In this document: positions 1 through 11,144 of the stretch, piece by piece
Layout: the number at the start of each line of letters is the position of its first letter
Position numbering within the stretch: the first letter of the stretch is position 1
Assembly (NCBI GenBank): GCA_902774045.1
Contig: CACYGW010000010.1
Span: 1 to 50,300 of the forward strand
From: an uncultured Bacteroidia bacterium
Lineage (GTDB): Bacteria; Bacteroidota; Bacteroidia; Bacteroidales; UBA932
Length of the DNA: 50,300 nt
Direction: 5' to 3'
Translations under genes and position numbers: made by a program
The notes under the pieces: generated by a model
What the model was told of the DNA's origin: nothing
Database searches by the model: none
What the model saw: only the letters and a program-made list of their open reading frames with translations

Positions 1-98
1 ATATGTTCCTACCCCTTGACGCAGATATCAAGGTTAAGATAGGAGATTTCACAAGGGCTTGCGAGACTGTTATCGCCGAGCTTGCTCCTGCTCAATAA
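1..98 (+). CDS. Possible 3' end of a plus-strand gene running in from the left edge
   Basis: Frame 3 is open from the window edge to a TAA at 96-98 and encodes about 31 residues ending in a plausible hydrophilic/hydrophobic mix (ends AELAPAQ). Codon use resembles neighbouring genes. If real, it converges on ispG and its last 29 bases overlap the ispG 3' end. The piece is too short to recognise a family, and a chance open frame cannot be excluded. Confidence 0.3.
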   Translation, partial: MFLPLDADIKVKIGDFTRACETVIAELAPAQ

Positions 99-1422
99 GA
101 GAAACAAGAATATCCGGGGCTTCTGTATCCGGAATGTGTGAGGCAACCGGGGTCTTACCTTTATATATGGTAACCTTATGGTTGCCTTCTCCTACATATC
201 CCCAGTCGGCATCGGCCATTTCTCCCGGGCCGTTCACTATGCAGCCCATTACGGCAATTACTACGTCCTTTAGATGGGCCGTGCGGCTCTTCACCTGCTC
301 AAATGACTCCTGAAGATTGTACATGGTGCGGCCGCAGCCAGGGCAGGCTATGTACTCCGGCTTGTAGAATTTACGTCTGCAGGCCTGCAGAAGCTCGTTT
401 TCCAGATACTGCGCAAGTCCGCTGGAGGCAATGTCTACAGGATTGCCGGCATCATCGGCATAAACCCCGTCAATTATAACCCTGTCTATCTTCTTCAGTA
501 GAAGGTCCCTTCCAAAGTCGCAGGATACATCGTACAGAAGGCGGGAGCGCGACGGGCAGTCGTAGGTGGCGTAAACCGTCTTTTCCTCTGTGCGCGAGGC
601 CTTAAGACAGGAGGTGAGGGTACCGTCGTACCTCCCGGCAAGGTAGGATGCGGCCTCAAGCTCGTTCTCCGGTTCTTCTGTAAGTGATACGCGGACAGTA
701 TCGCCCATACCCTCCTCCAATAGGGTAGAAATGCCCACGCAAGACTTTATCCTTCCGGAATCTCCGTTTCCGGCCTCTGTCACCCCAAGGTGCAGGGGAA
801 AGTAAAATCCCTCTTCCTTCATCTTTGCAGCCAGAAGGCGGTAAGCCTCTGTCATGACAAGGGTGTTGGAGGCCTTGAGGGAAACAACGACCTGATAAAA
901 ATCATTCTCCTTGCAGAGCCGCAGCCATTCCATGGCGGCCTCGGCCATACCAACGGGGGTATTGCCGTACAGGGAGGTAATCCTCTGGCCCAATGAACCG
1001 TGGTTGATGCCAATCCTGATTGCAGTCCCGTATTTTTTGCAAACCTCTACCAGGGTGGCGAATTTTGCGCGGGCCAACCCGTGGTCTTTATGGAAATTTC
1101 CCGGGTTGATCCTTACCTTTTCTACGTACGGAGCCACTTCTATGGCAGCCTCTGCAGAAAAATGAATGTCGGCAACCAGGGGAATATCGTATCCGGCCTC
1201 TTCTATTAGGGCACGTATGGCGATGAAGTCCTTGACGTTCTGCCTGCCGGGGCAGGTAATCCTCACAAGACGGGCCCCGCCTTTAAAAAGCCTTACGCAC
1301 TGCTCTGCGGTGCCCTTTACATCTTCTGTGTGAGTATTGCACATAGACTGCACCACGATGGGGTTGCCCCCGCCGATAACAAGGGTCTTTCCTATTTTAA
1401 CGGGAATGGAATCAGTCGCCAT
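70..1422 (-). CDS. ispG: 4-hydroxy-3-methylbut-2-enyl diphosphate synthase (IspG/GcpE)
   Basis: IspG converts 2-C-methyl-D-erythritol 2,4-cyclodiphosphate to HMBPP in the cytoplasmic MEP isoprenoid pathway, using a [4Fe-4S] cluster. The 450-residue product has an N-terminal TIM barrel (about 1-262) and a C-terminal cluster domain with CPGC (C360, C363) and GCIVNGPGE (C394). Between them lies an extra segment of about 90 residues (about 263-355). E. coli IspG has almost nothing there, while Bacteroidetes enzymes usually carry a much larger insert and are about 600-620 residues long, so this insert is unusually short. The start at 1422 is chosen because AGGAGG lies 7 bases upstream; an in-frame ATG at 1482 would extend 20 residues into the upstream gene. 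The start overlaps the 3' end of the barrel-protein gene by 11 bases, so it is the last gene of the rel operon. Confidence 0.95.
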   Translation of the reverse strand: MATDSIPVKIGKTLVIGGGNPIVVQSMCNTHTEDVKGTAEQCVRLFKGGARLVRITCPGRQNVKDFIAIRALIEEAGYDIPLVADIHFSAEAAIEVAPYVEKVRINPGNFHKDHGLARAKFATLVEVCKKYGTAIRIGINHGSLGQRITSLYGNTPVGMAEAAMEWLRLCKENDFYQVVVSLKASNTLVMTEAYRLLAAKMKEEGFYFPLHLGVTEAGNGDSGRIKSCVGISTLLEEGMGDTVRVSLTEEPENELEAASYLAGRYDGTLTSCLKASRTEEKTVYATYDCPSRSRLLYDVSCDFGRDLLLKKIDRVIIDGVYADDAGNPVDIASSGLAQYLENELLQACRRKFYKPEYIACPGCGRTMYNLQESFEQVKSRTAHLKDVVIAVMGCIVNGPGEMADADWGYVGEGNHKVTIYKGKTPVASHIPDTEAPDILVSLIEQEQARR

Positions 1423-2281
1423 AAACAATCCTCCTGGCTTCTCGCTTAAGATCTGATTTTGTTCTGCCGGTGCGCCTTCCAAGCTGATAGTGAAGGCCTA
1501 CGGTAAGTATAAGGTCGAAGGGATAAGCAAAGCGGTAATACTCCCTGTCGTTATAGTCTGCCCTGTACAGAGAGCCAAGGCCGTATCTCATATTAAGCTT
1601 TATGTGAAGCTCAAGCGGGGAGAATACCAGGCCAAAGCCTGCGGCGGCCTTGAAACCATAGTCCCACTTGTACTCGTAATCTGTAAAATCATCCATCAGT
1701 TCCGGGAACTTAAAGGGTCCTTCGCGGTGGATTTTATATCTGTATCCGGCATACATGCCGGCATCTATCAGAATCTTGAAGCGCTCTGTATCAATGTGGA
1801 ACTGCGCCACGAAAGGCACCTCTACAAAATCGTAGGTACAACTGGTGGCCCCATCAACCGTATAACTGTAATACCCGTCCTTGTTCTCCTTGAACTTATA
1901 ACCGTCCTGACCGTAGAAAAGGCCAATCTGGTAGCCGAAGTACGGCATATAGCCAAAGAATTTACCATATTTTGTAAAGGTGATTCCAAAGTACCGGGGT
2001 ATTTTAAGGGAACCCTGAGTCTTGGCCGGGTTAAACTCGCACTGAGCCCTGCCCATGCCATAGTTAACTCCTATCATGGCGTAGTCGTTAAGCTTAAGTT
2101 TGGTGTCCAGCTTAACGGTGTCCAGGAAGGCATTGCTTACAGTATCGCGGAATTCTATTTCCATTACTGCCGGCCTTACTTTTTCTACGTTATTAACCTT
2201 CAGGGTATCCGGGCTCTGGCCAATGGCGGTCAGTGGGGCCAACAGGGCGGTTGTTATGAATATCAGGGCTTTCTTTCTCAT
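1412..2281 (-). CDS. Outer-membrane beta-barrel protein (PorT/OMP_b-brl-like)
   Basis: The 289-residue protein has a signal peptide (MRKKALIFITTALLAPLTAIG, cleavage near residue 21) and a body of alternating aromatic/polar strands typical of the small Bacteroidetes 'outer membrane protein beta-barrel' family, probably an 8-10 strand barrel. It ends in a basic tail (GRTKSDLKREARRI). Some members (PorT) serve type IX secretion, but I see nothing here that proves that role. Its start overlaps the stop of the Big_5 lipoprotein gene by 4 bases (ATGA) and its end overlaps ispG, so translation is probably coupled. Membrane location is well supported; specific function is unknown. Confidence 0.75.
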   Translation of the reverse strand: MRKKALIFITTALLAPLTAIGQSPDTLKVNNVEKVRPAVMEIEFRDTVSNAFLDTVKLDTKLKLNDYAMIGVNYGMGRAQCEFNPAKTQGSLKIPRYFGITFTKYGKFFGYMPYFGYQIGLFYGQDGYKFKENKDGYYSYTVDGATSCTYDFVEVPFVAQFHIDTERFKILIDAGMYAGYRYKIHREGPFKFPELMDDFTDYEYKWDYGFKAAAGFGLVFSPLELHIKLNMRYGLGSLYRADYNDREYYRFAYPFDLILTVGLHYQLGRRTGRTKSDLKREARRIVYGD

Positions 2282-4077
2282 TTTTCAAACAATTTAGCAA
2301 CGTCAATGGTCTGCTCCAGCTCCGTGCCTTCTTGGAGTGTAATAATATAACCTCCGTCCCTTAGAGTGAACAGCTTAACCTTTTCCGGAGCCCTGTGCTC
2401 CATAAGGTTTCCTGTATCTACACGGCCGTTCATATTCTTATCCTGGGTAAGCCTTATAACATACTTGCCGGCCTTAAGGTAGTTAAAGACTATGGGGCCG
2501 TCCTCTACCACGGTATAGGAATCCAGGATACGGGCCATTTTCTCGTCCAGAAGGTCAATTATGTACCTGTGATTCATATTGGTAAGATTAAGCTGTATAA
2601 GGCTAATCTTATCATCCTTGGGCAGGGACACTTTGGTCTCCAGGCTGTCATTATAGAAACCATTGATATCGCGGAACATACGATGAGGCACTTTAAGCAC
2701 ATAATCATAGCCCACCTGCATCTTGGCATCTATCTTTACATAGTAGGACCTTAGGTCGGTGGAGTCTTTCTCTATGTGGAAAGGAGCCGACGATTTCTGC
2801 TGGCGCGGGTTGATTGCCGTAAGTTTAAGCGAGTCAAAACCCTCGTTAATGATAGGGAAGTCGAAGCTCATCTTGAACCCCTGCCTTTCTACGGTTGTAG
2901 GCTCTGCCTTAACCTGCATCTTGCAGATTGTATCCTCGTGCTTAAGGCTGCTGAGCGAAGGCTTGCGGTAGCGTCCTCCCTCTATGGGGAGCCTGAAGTG
3001 CTCTGTAGAAGGAGCCAGAACTCCTGTTGTATCTGTCTTAAGATAATCCACAAAGAGGTGCAGGGTGTCCTGCGGACGGCTTCTGTCGTTAATCCATATA
3101 AGAAGGGAATCCCTTGTAGGATTGAACTCCATAATGAGCTTGTTCTGCGGCACATTCCTTATCCAGAGCGAGTCTATCTGCACGTCCGGGGCCATAAAGG
3201 AGATGAAGGCGGTCCTGTCTCCGGTACGTCCCTGGTTTTTAACCATCTGCTTGGAGGCCTCGTCCCTGAATAGATAAAGCTCGTATTCAGATTTTCTGGC
3301 CTGGCAGTGCAGGGTGTCCAGCATATCGTACTTAAGCAGTTCCGGCATAGTGTCATTTGCTACCATAACCGGGCGTATTACACTGTCTATGAAGGCTATC
3401 TTGTCCGATTCTATATCGTACTTGTTGTTTCCCATCTCGTCCATCATAGCGTAGAGTCGATAAGTAGTATCGGCTATATTCCTCATATAGAAATAGCCCC
3501 AGTCATCTGTCTTGGCAGCCGCAACCGGCAGGGACTTGAACAAGGCAGAATCTGACAAGTCTTTGTAAAGCATTACTGTAGCGCCCGTTACTGGGAGAAG
3601 AGTGCTGCAATCCCTTACAGTTCCAGTAACAACCATTGAATCCATCCTCGTCCCGGTAGAGAAAACAAGAGAGAATCCCAGGAATTTGTTGCCCTCGTTA
3701 TTATCTGCAAGGGCATTGGATATGTCCAGAGTATAGGTTGTATTGCTATCCAAGTCTGAATCGAAATAAACGACCAGGCTCTTACCTTTTAACTTATGCT
3801 TAGGACCTTTTGACAAAGGAGGGGAGAGGAATATATTCTTCTGCTCCTTTACCGTCACGTACTCGTTGAAGGTAAACTTAATGGTTGTCTTGTGCGTGGG
3901 AACGTTTACCGACCCGGGCAGCGGGTCAATATCCACTATATACGGGGGGATGGTGTCTTTTTTTCCTCCGCTGGGGGCCTGGGTGGTATTTGCGCAGGAA
4001 TTCTGGAAGAAAACAGCGCATAAAACGGCCGCAACCGGCAGCACGGGCAAAAAATTACTCAATTTCCTTGTTCTCAT
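2278..4077 (-). CDS. Lipoprotein with N-terminal Big_5 immunoglobulin-like domain
   Basis: The 599-residue protein has a hydrophobic leader and a relaxed lipobox ending at C28 (NSC-ANTTQAPSGGKKD). Residues about 43-145 match the bacterial Ig-like Big_5 domain (PPYIVDIDPLPGSVNVP ... FSTG), followed by a carboxypeptidase-regulatory/SdrD-B-like segment (about 150-230) and a long beta-rich tail. Orthologues of this architecture are widespread single-copy genes in Bacteroidetes with no settled role. It overlaps rel upstream by 4 bases and the barrel gene downstream by 4 bases. It probably sits in the periplasm or on the inner face of the outer membrane, since no acidic surface-export signal follows the cysteine. 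Confidence 0.8.
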   Translation of the reverse strand: MRTRKLSNFLPVLPVAAVLCAVFFQNSCANTTQAPSGGKKDTIPPYIVDIDPLPGSVNVPTHKTTIKFTFNEYVTVKEQKNIFLSPPLSKGPKHKLKGKSLVVYFDSDLDSNTTYTLDISNALADNNEGNKFLGFSLVFSTGTRMDSMVVTGTVRDCSTLLPVTGATVMLYKDLSDSALFKSLPVAAAKTDDWGYFYMRNIADTTYRLYAMMDEMGNNKYDIESDKIAFIDSVIRPVMVANDTMPELLKYDMLDTLHCQARKSEYELYLFRDEASKQMVKNQGRTGDRTAFISFMAPDVQIDSLWIRNVPQNKLIMEFNPTRDSLLIWINDRSRPQDTLHLFVDYLKTDTTGVLAPSTEHFRLPIEGGRYRKPSLSSLKHEDTICKMQVKAEPTTVERQGFKMSFDFPIINEGFDSLKLTAINPRQQKSSAPFHIEKDSTDLRSYYVKIDAKMQVGYDYVLKVPHRMFRDINGFYNDSLETKVSLPKDDKISLIQLNLTNMNHRYIIDLLDEKMARILDSYTVVEDGPIVFNYLKAGKYVIRLTQDKNMNGRVDTGNLMEHRAPEKVKLFTLRDGGYIITLQEGTELEQTIDVAKLFEK

Positions 4078-6311
4078 TGCTGATTATCTATACGTTCCAC
4101 ATTGGTTATACCCCTTATTTCCTTTATCATCCTGATGAGCTCTTCCAAAATCTGACGGCTGTTAATATAAAGGTCGATACGGCCATCAACTATGCCCTCA
4201 GATGCTCCCACGGTCAGACTCTTGATGTTTACGCCCAGGATTTGGGTGATACAGCGGGTAATCTCGTTCAAAAGGCCAATCCTGTCTATACCTGCAATCT
4301 TTATCCTTACCAGGAAGGTCTGGTGACGGTTAACGTTCCAGCGGGGCATCACTATCCAGTCTCCGTGTGTTGCCGCTATGTTCTCTGCCATGGGGCAGGT
4401 TTTCTTATGAACCATAATGCTGCCTTCCGGAGTAAGGAAGCCTACGATAGGGTCTCCGGCAATAGGATTGCAGCAGGCAGCTATCTTGAATATATAGTCC
4501 TGGTTGGAACCGTTTATTTCCAGATTCTCCCTGTCCTGCTTGCTAAGTTTCCTGGGCGCTGCATTGGCCTGAGTCTCTTCTATCTGCTTTAAAGTAGTGG
4601 CTACCTGCTCCTCAGTGATAAGATTTAATCCGTATCGGAACAGGAACTCGTCGGAGTTGTTAAAGCCCAGGCGGGAAGAAAGGCGGCCCAAATTCTTGGG
4701 AGTGTATTCTATTCCACGCTGCTCGAAATAGGCCTTACACAAAATCTCACCCTCCTTCCTGATATTGGCGAAATCGTTCCTGAACCAGTCTATGACGCGG
4801 TTTTTGGCAGTCCTGGTCTTAAGGAATTTAAGATATTCTTTCTTAGGCTCTGCATCCTCTGCGGTAATGACCTCTATGATGTCGCCAGTCTTGAGGGTAT
4901 GTGAAAGGGCCACTGGCTTCTGGTTAACCTTGGCGGCTATGGCCTTGTTGCCTATTTCTGTATGCACCTGGTAGGCGAAGTCCAGTGCGGTAGAATTCTT
5001 GATGATGCTTTTCTGGGCACCCTTGGGGGTGAACACTATTATCTCTCCAATAACCAGGTCTTCGTGGATATTCTCCATAAATTCCTGTGAATTAATATTA
5101 TCCGTAGGATTGGAAAGATAATTCTGAAGTTTTTCCAAAGCATTGGCCAGAGAACTGTTCTGCTCGCTAAGGTAACCTTCTTTCTTGTACATCCAGTGCG
5201 CGGCGATACCTCTTTCTGCAATATCGTCCATACGCTTGGAGCGAATCTGCACTTCTACGGTAAGGCCGGTATTATTGTCTATGAGCGTGCAATGCAGGGC
5301 CTCGTATCCATTGTTCTTGCTGTGACTCACCCAATCCCGCATACGTTCAGGCAGGGAATGGTAAGTATCGGAAATGATAGAGAAAATCTGGTAACACTGA
5401 TCTTTCTCGCTCTGCCCGGTATCTTTTTTCTCGTTAAAGATGATTCTTACTGCAAACAGGTCGTAAATCTGCTCCAGACTCACATGCTTGGTGTTCATCT
5501 TGCGCCAGGTAGAGTAGGGGGTCTTTACGCGCGTCTTTATTTCAAAGTCGAACTTGCCCTGGAGAGATTCCTTGAGCTTACCCACGAACACGGACATCTG
5601 CTCTTCTCGCTCGTTCTTCTTTCCCTTTATCCACTCCTGTATATTGTTATAGGCCTGAGGCTCCTTGTACTTTAGCCAGATGTTTTCCAGCTCTGACTTT
5701 ATGGCATACAGACCAAGCCTGTGGGCCAGAGGGATAAAGATGAACATTGTCTCTGACAGAATCTTGTCCCTCTTGTAGTCCGGCATAAACTCTATGGTGC
5801 GGCAGTTGTGAAGGCGGTCCGCCATTTTAATTAGCACAACCCTTACGTCGTCGTTAAGAGTGAGCAGAATCCTCTTAAAGTTCTCTGCCTGCGAACTGTC
5901 TGTATAGTAATCTTTTATCCCGTCCTCCTCTGTCTGGTTCTCAAATACGTTCTTTATTTTTGTAAGCCCGTCAACCAGGAGAGAAATCTTCTCCCCAAAC
6001 AGGCTCTTTATATCCTGTACAGTGTAATTTGTATCTTCCACCACGTCGTGCAGCAGGGCGGCAGCCATTGACTTGTAACCAAGACCAATCTCGTCTACGA
6101 CTATCCTGGCAACGGCAATGGGATGAAGTATATATGGCTCTCCGGAGCGGCGCCTCACGTTCTTATGCGCATCATTGGCAAATTCGAAGGCCTTCTTAAC
6201 TACCTCGAACTCCTCTTCGTCGGCACACCTGCGCCTGGCAGATTCCAACAGGGGCTGCACCTCCTTCTGGATAATCTGGAAGTCCTTTTCGTCAAACACA
6301 GTAGAACTCAT
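4074..6311 (-). CDS. rel: Bifunctional (p)ppGpp synthetase/hydrolase (Rel/SpoT)
   Basis: This cytoplasmic enzyme makes and degrades the stringent-response alarmone (p)ppGpp. The 745-residue product has an N-terminal HD hydrolase domain with intact HDVVEDT and ADRLHN motifs, so hydrolase activity is expected; a synthetase domain (YSTWRKM ... RMRDWVSHSKNNGYEALH ... VEVQIRS); a TGS domain (VFTPKGAQKSIIKNSTALDFAY); a CxC-type linker region (ACCNP ... KTCPMAE); and a C-terminal ACT domain (IDRIGLLNEITRCI). Length and order match full-length Rel. The Bacteroidetes signature RDWVS/NGYEALH in place of the proteobacterial KDYI/NGYQSLH is present. It lies 10 bases downstream of ligA and overlaps the Big_5 gene by 4 bases. 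Confidence 0.97.
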   Translation of the reverse strand: MSSTVFDEKDFQIIQKEVQPLLESARRRCADEEEFEVVKKAFEFANDAHKNVRRRSGEPYILHPIAVARIVVDEIGLGYKSMAAALLHDVVEDTNYTVQDIKSLFGEKISLLVDGLTKIKNVFENQTEEDGIKDYYTDSSQAENFKRILLTLNDDVRVVLIKMADRLHNCRTIEFMPDYKRDKILSETMFIFIPLAHRLGLYAIKSELENIWLKYKEPQAYNNIQEWIKGKKNEREEQMSVFVGKLKESLQGKFDFEIKTRVKTPYSTWRKMNTKHVSLEQIYDLFAVRIIFNEKKDTGQSEKDQCYQIFSIISDTYHSLPERMRDWVSHSKNNGYEALHCTLIDNNTGLTVEVQIRSKRMDDIAERGIAAHWMYKKEGYLSEQNSSLANALEKLQNYLSNPTDNINSQEFMENIHEDLVIGEIIVFTPKGAQKSIIKNSTALDFAYQVHTEIGNKAIAAKVNQKPVALSHTLKTGDIIEVITAEDAEPKKEYLKFLKTRTAKNRVIDWFRNDFANIRKEGEILCKAYFEQRGIEYTPKNLGRLSSRLGFNNSDEFLFRYGLNLITEEQVATTLKQIEETQANAAPRKLSKQDRENLEINGSNQDYIFKIAACCNPIAGDPIVGFLTPEGSIMVHKKTCPMAENIAATHGDWIVMPRWNVNRHQTFLVRIKIAGIDRIGLLNEITRCITQILGVNIKSLTVGASEGIVDGRIDLYINSRQILEELIRMIKEIRGITNVERIDNQQ

Positions 6312-6321
6312 ACACTATAAA

Positions 6322-8412
<2,091 letters not shown>

Positions 8413-8415
8413 TTA

Positions 8416-8423
8416 CAAATTTA
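8416..8423 (-). promoter_or_regulatory. Candidate -7 box of ligA
   Basis: TAAATTTG on the minus strand matches the Bacteroidales -7 consensus TAnnTTTG and lies 6 bases before the ligA ATG. With the usual spacing the message would have a leader of only about 2 bases. No clear TTTG -33 element is seen. Confidence 0.4.
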
Positions 8424-8431
8424 GTTAAAAA

Positions 8432-8464
8432 TGTGTAAACAGCCCACTTTTTTTATTATATTTG
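8432..8464 (+). promoter_or_regulatory. Candidate pfk promoter
   Basis: TATATTTG at 8457-8464 matches the Bacteroidales -7 box; TGTG at 8432-8435 is a weak -33 element 21 bases upstream. It would give a leader of about 34 bases for the phosphofructokinase gene. Confidence 0.5.
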
Positions 8465-8502
8465 CGTGATTATCCATGTATAATAATTAACAATAACATA
8501 AA

Positions 8503-9732
8503 ATGAAAGATTCTATCATTATCCTTTGCGGAGGCGGTCCCGCTCCGGGCATGAACACAGTCGTTTGTTCAGTTGCCAAAACATTCCTTTCTAACGGTTA
8601 CAGAGTGATTGGCCTTCACGGAGGTTATTCCGGACTGTTCAGCAAAAATGCTCGTTATGAGGATCTGGACTTCTTTAAGGCCGATGCTTACTTTAACAGG
8701 GGTGGTTCCTACCTTCAAATGAGCCGCTTCAAACCTACTGACGAGGACTTCCAGAAGAACTTCAACCTGGCCCTTTTCCAGGACAACAACATAAAACTCC
8801 TTGTTACCGTAGGTGGTGACGATACCGCATCAACTGCAAACCGCATTGCCAAATACCTTGAGGCAAAGCAGTATCCCATCAAGAACATCCACATCCCCAA
8901 GACCATCGACAACGATCTTCCGCTGCCGGCAAACGCTCCTACCTTTGGCTTTAACTCCGCCAAGGACGAGGGCGCACACCTTGCCCGCACCATATATGAG
9001 GATGCCCGCACTTCCGGGAACTGGCTGCTCATTTCTGCAATGGGCCGTTCCGCAGGCCACCTTGCCCTTGGAATAGGCGAGGCTACCCACTGCCCTATGA
9101 CCATTATCCCGGAGATGTTCAACAAGACAGCCATCGGTATTGATAAAATCATCAAGCTGGCCATCAGCACCATAGTTAAACGCAAGATACTGGGTATCCC
9201 TTACGGAACCGTAGTAGTTGCAGAGGGCGTATTCCACGACCTTGACCCTGAGGAGATTAAGGCAACCGGTGTTAATATGACCTATGACGAGCACGGCCAT
9301 CCCGAGCTTGGCAAGATATCCAAGGCAGTTCTCTTTAACGACGTGCTGGAGAAAGAGTTCAAGAAGATTGGCCTTAAGATAAAGACCCGTCCCGTAGAGA
9401 TTGGCTACGACGTACGCTGCCAGGATCCTATAGCCTACGACCTTACCTACTGCTCAGAGCTTGCAATGGGTGCCTACGAGCTGTTCTCCAAGGGAGAGAC
9501 AGGCTGCATGGTTTACGTAGACGCAGACGGCAACGCACATCCCCTCTATCTCAAGGACCTTCAAGGCGCAGACGGCAAGATTCCGCCCCGCCGCGTGAAT
9601 ATCCAGAGCGGTACCGCCCAGAACTACTACAACCACATCTGCCACTACATCACCGAGGCAGACTATGAGGCAGCCAAGGCTTACGTACCTAATCCTCAGG
9701 ATTACGACTTCAAGAAGATTCTTAACTGGTAG
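8503..9732 (+). CDS. 6-phosphofructokinase, probably pyrophosphate-dependent
   Basis: The enzyme phosphorylates fructose 6-phosphate in glycolysis. The 409-residue protein begins with the phosphate-binding loop GGGPAPGMN and carries GGDDT (104-108) and PKTIDND (132-138). In the PFK family, Asp in place of the ATP-type glycine at GGD[G/D] and Lys in P[G/K]TIDND are the two residues that mark pyrophosphate-dependent enzymes; both are the PPi form here, so the reaction is inferred to be reversible and PPi-using. MGRSAGHLAL and the PEM loop needed for sugar phosphate binding are present. It is followed five bases later by a GH13 amylase gene, so the pair is probably one transcript serving intracellular glucan use. 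Confidence 0.93.
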   Translation: MKDSIIILCGGGPAPGMNTVVCSVAKTFLSNGYRVIGLHGGYSGLFSKNARYEDLDFFKADAYFNRGGSYLQMSRFKPTDEDFQKNFNLALFQDNNIKLLVTVGGDDTASTANRIAKYLEAKQYPIKNIHIPKTIDNDLPLPANAPTFGFNSAKDEGAHLARTIYEDARTSGNWLLISAMGRSAGHLALGIGEATHCPMTIIPEMFNKTAIGIDKIIKLAISTIVKRKILGIPYGTVVVAEGVFHDLDPEEIKATGVNMTYDEHGHPELGKISKAVLFNDVLEKEFKKIGLKIKTRPVEIGYDVRCQDPIAYDLTYCSELAMGAYELFSKGETGCMVYVDADGNAHPLYLKDLQGADGKIPPRRVNIQSGTAQNYYNHICHYITEADYEAAKAYVPNPQDYDFKKILNW

Positions 9733-9737
9733 CAGGT

Positions 9738-11144
9738 TTGTTAGAAGGTAAAGCCTTAATTTATCAAGTGCTTCCGCGCCTTTGGGGCAACGGACACCTT
9801 TCATCCATAGATGCCGGGGTTCTCTCATACTTAAGGGAGACCCTTGGCATTTCTTATGTCTGGTACACCGGAATAATCCGCCACGCCTCCGGGCAGCTGG
9901 ACTGGACAAAGGGGGAGGCAGGCTCTCCTTACGCCATAGAGGACTACTTTGATATTAATCCATATCTGGCTGATGTTACGGAAGATAGAATGGACGAGTT
10001 CAAGGACCTCGTTAAGCGTACTCACGCAGCCGGACTAAAGGTAATAATTGACTTTGTGCCCAATCATCTGGCCCGTAACTGCACCCCGTTCTTTGGCGGA
10101 AAAGACGACAAAACAGTGCATTGGAAGCCGGAAAACGACTTTTACTACTATCCCGGACAGAAATTAAAGCTCCCGGTAGAATCTACCTGGGAAGAAGACC
10201 CGGCCAGGGCCACGGGCAACGCCTTTACTCCTGAACCCGGAATAAACGACTGGTACGAGACCGTTAAATTGAATTACTGCGACTTCCGCACTCCCACGTG
10301 GGACAAGATGCTCCAGGTACTAAAGTACTGGAAGGCAATGGGGGTCGATGGTTTCCGGTGCGATATGGTGGAACTCATCCCCCGGGAGGCAATCTCCTTC
10401 CTTATTGAGGAAGTACGCAGGGATTATCCAGGAACGGTATTTATCGCAGAGGTTTATAATGTCGATAGTTACAGGTACTACGCCCTGGAGGCCGGCTTTG
10501 ACGCGCTCTACGACAAAAGCGGTCTTTACGACTGCCTCTTTGCCATAGTAAGGGGGTACGGATCGGCCAGGGGAATAACAGCCAACTGGCAGAGACTGGG
10601 TGATATCCAGCCGCTTATGCTAAACTTCCTGGAGAATCACGACGAGGTCCGCCTAGCCGGAGACCTTTTTGCCGGCAGCGCCTCCAGATCCTTTGCGGCA
10701 CTTTACGTTTCCCTACTTTTCAATACATGTCCCTTTATGCTTTACGCCGGGGGAGAGGTAGGAGAAAAAGGCCCTACAAGCATCTTTGACTGGCAACATC
10801 CAAAGAGCCTTGTTCAGCTGGAGAACTATATAAAAGGTGCCAAGTCACTGCCAAGAGAATCAGCTTCTGTATTAAAGCGTTATATAAGTTTACTTAAATA
10901 TTCGCAAGAGGATATAATCCGCTATGGCTCCACCTACGATCTGGCCTATTGCAACGGCAACGAAGACAGGCACTTTGCCTTCCTTCGCTCCTACAAAGGG
11001 GAGAGCCATCTAATCTATGCCAACTTCTCCCCAGAGGATGCAGACGTGCAGGTATTCGTACCTGGCCGGGCACTATCGACCGGTAAAGACAGGACAGTAT
11101 CGGTAAAAGTAAAGGCCTTCGACGGTAAAATCATCGAACTTTGA
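9738..11144 (+). CDS. Cytoplasmic alpha-amylase family glycoside hydrolase (GH13)
   Basis: A 468-residue (beta/alpha)8 glycosidase of the alpha-amylase family, without a signal peptide and therefore probably acting on intracellular alpha-glucan or imported maltodextrin. The four GH13 regions are intact: DFVPNH (105-110), GFRCDM with nucleophile D209, FIAEVY with acid/base E238, and ENHD with D302. A short beta-sandwich C domain follows (about 390-468). No ATG is available at a sensible place: the in-frame stop at 9723-9725 lies inside pfk, and the protein must begin at TTG 9738. Exact substrate specificity cannot be read from the sequence. Confidence 0.88.
   Translation: MLEGKALIYQVLPRLWGNGHLSSIDAGVLSYLRETLGISYVWYTGIIRHASGQLDWTKGEAGSPYAIEDYFDINPYLADVTEDRMDEFKDLVKRTHAAGLKVIIDFVPNHLARNCTPFFGGKDDKTVHWKPENDFYYYPGQKLKLPVESTWEEDPARATGNAFTPEPGINDWYETVKLNYCDFRTPTWDKMLQVLKYWKAMGVDGFRCDMVELIPREAISFLIEEVRRDYPGTVFIAEVYNVDSYRYYALEAGFDALYDKSGLYDCLFAIVRGYGSARGITANWQRLGDIQPLMLNFLENHDEVRLAGDLFAGSASRSFAALYVSLLFNTCPFMLYAGGEVGEKGPTSIFDWQHPKSLVQLENYIKGAKSLPRESASVLKRYISLLKYSQEDIIRYGSTYDLAYCNGNEDRHFAFLRSYKGESHLIYANFSPEDADVQVFVPGRALSTGKDRTVSVKVKAFDGKIIEL

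Noticed and set aside
1490..2350. 286-codon plus-strand frame opposite the barrel-protein gene
   Set aside because: Antisense shadow; the minus-strand frame has a signal peptide, barrel pattern and overlapping operon neighbours.
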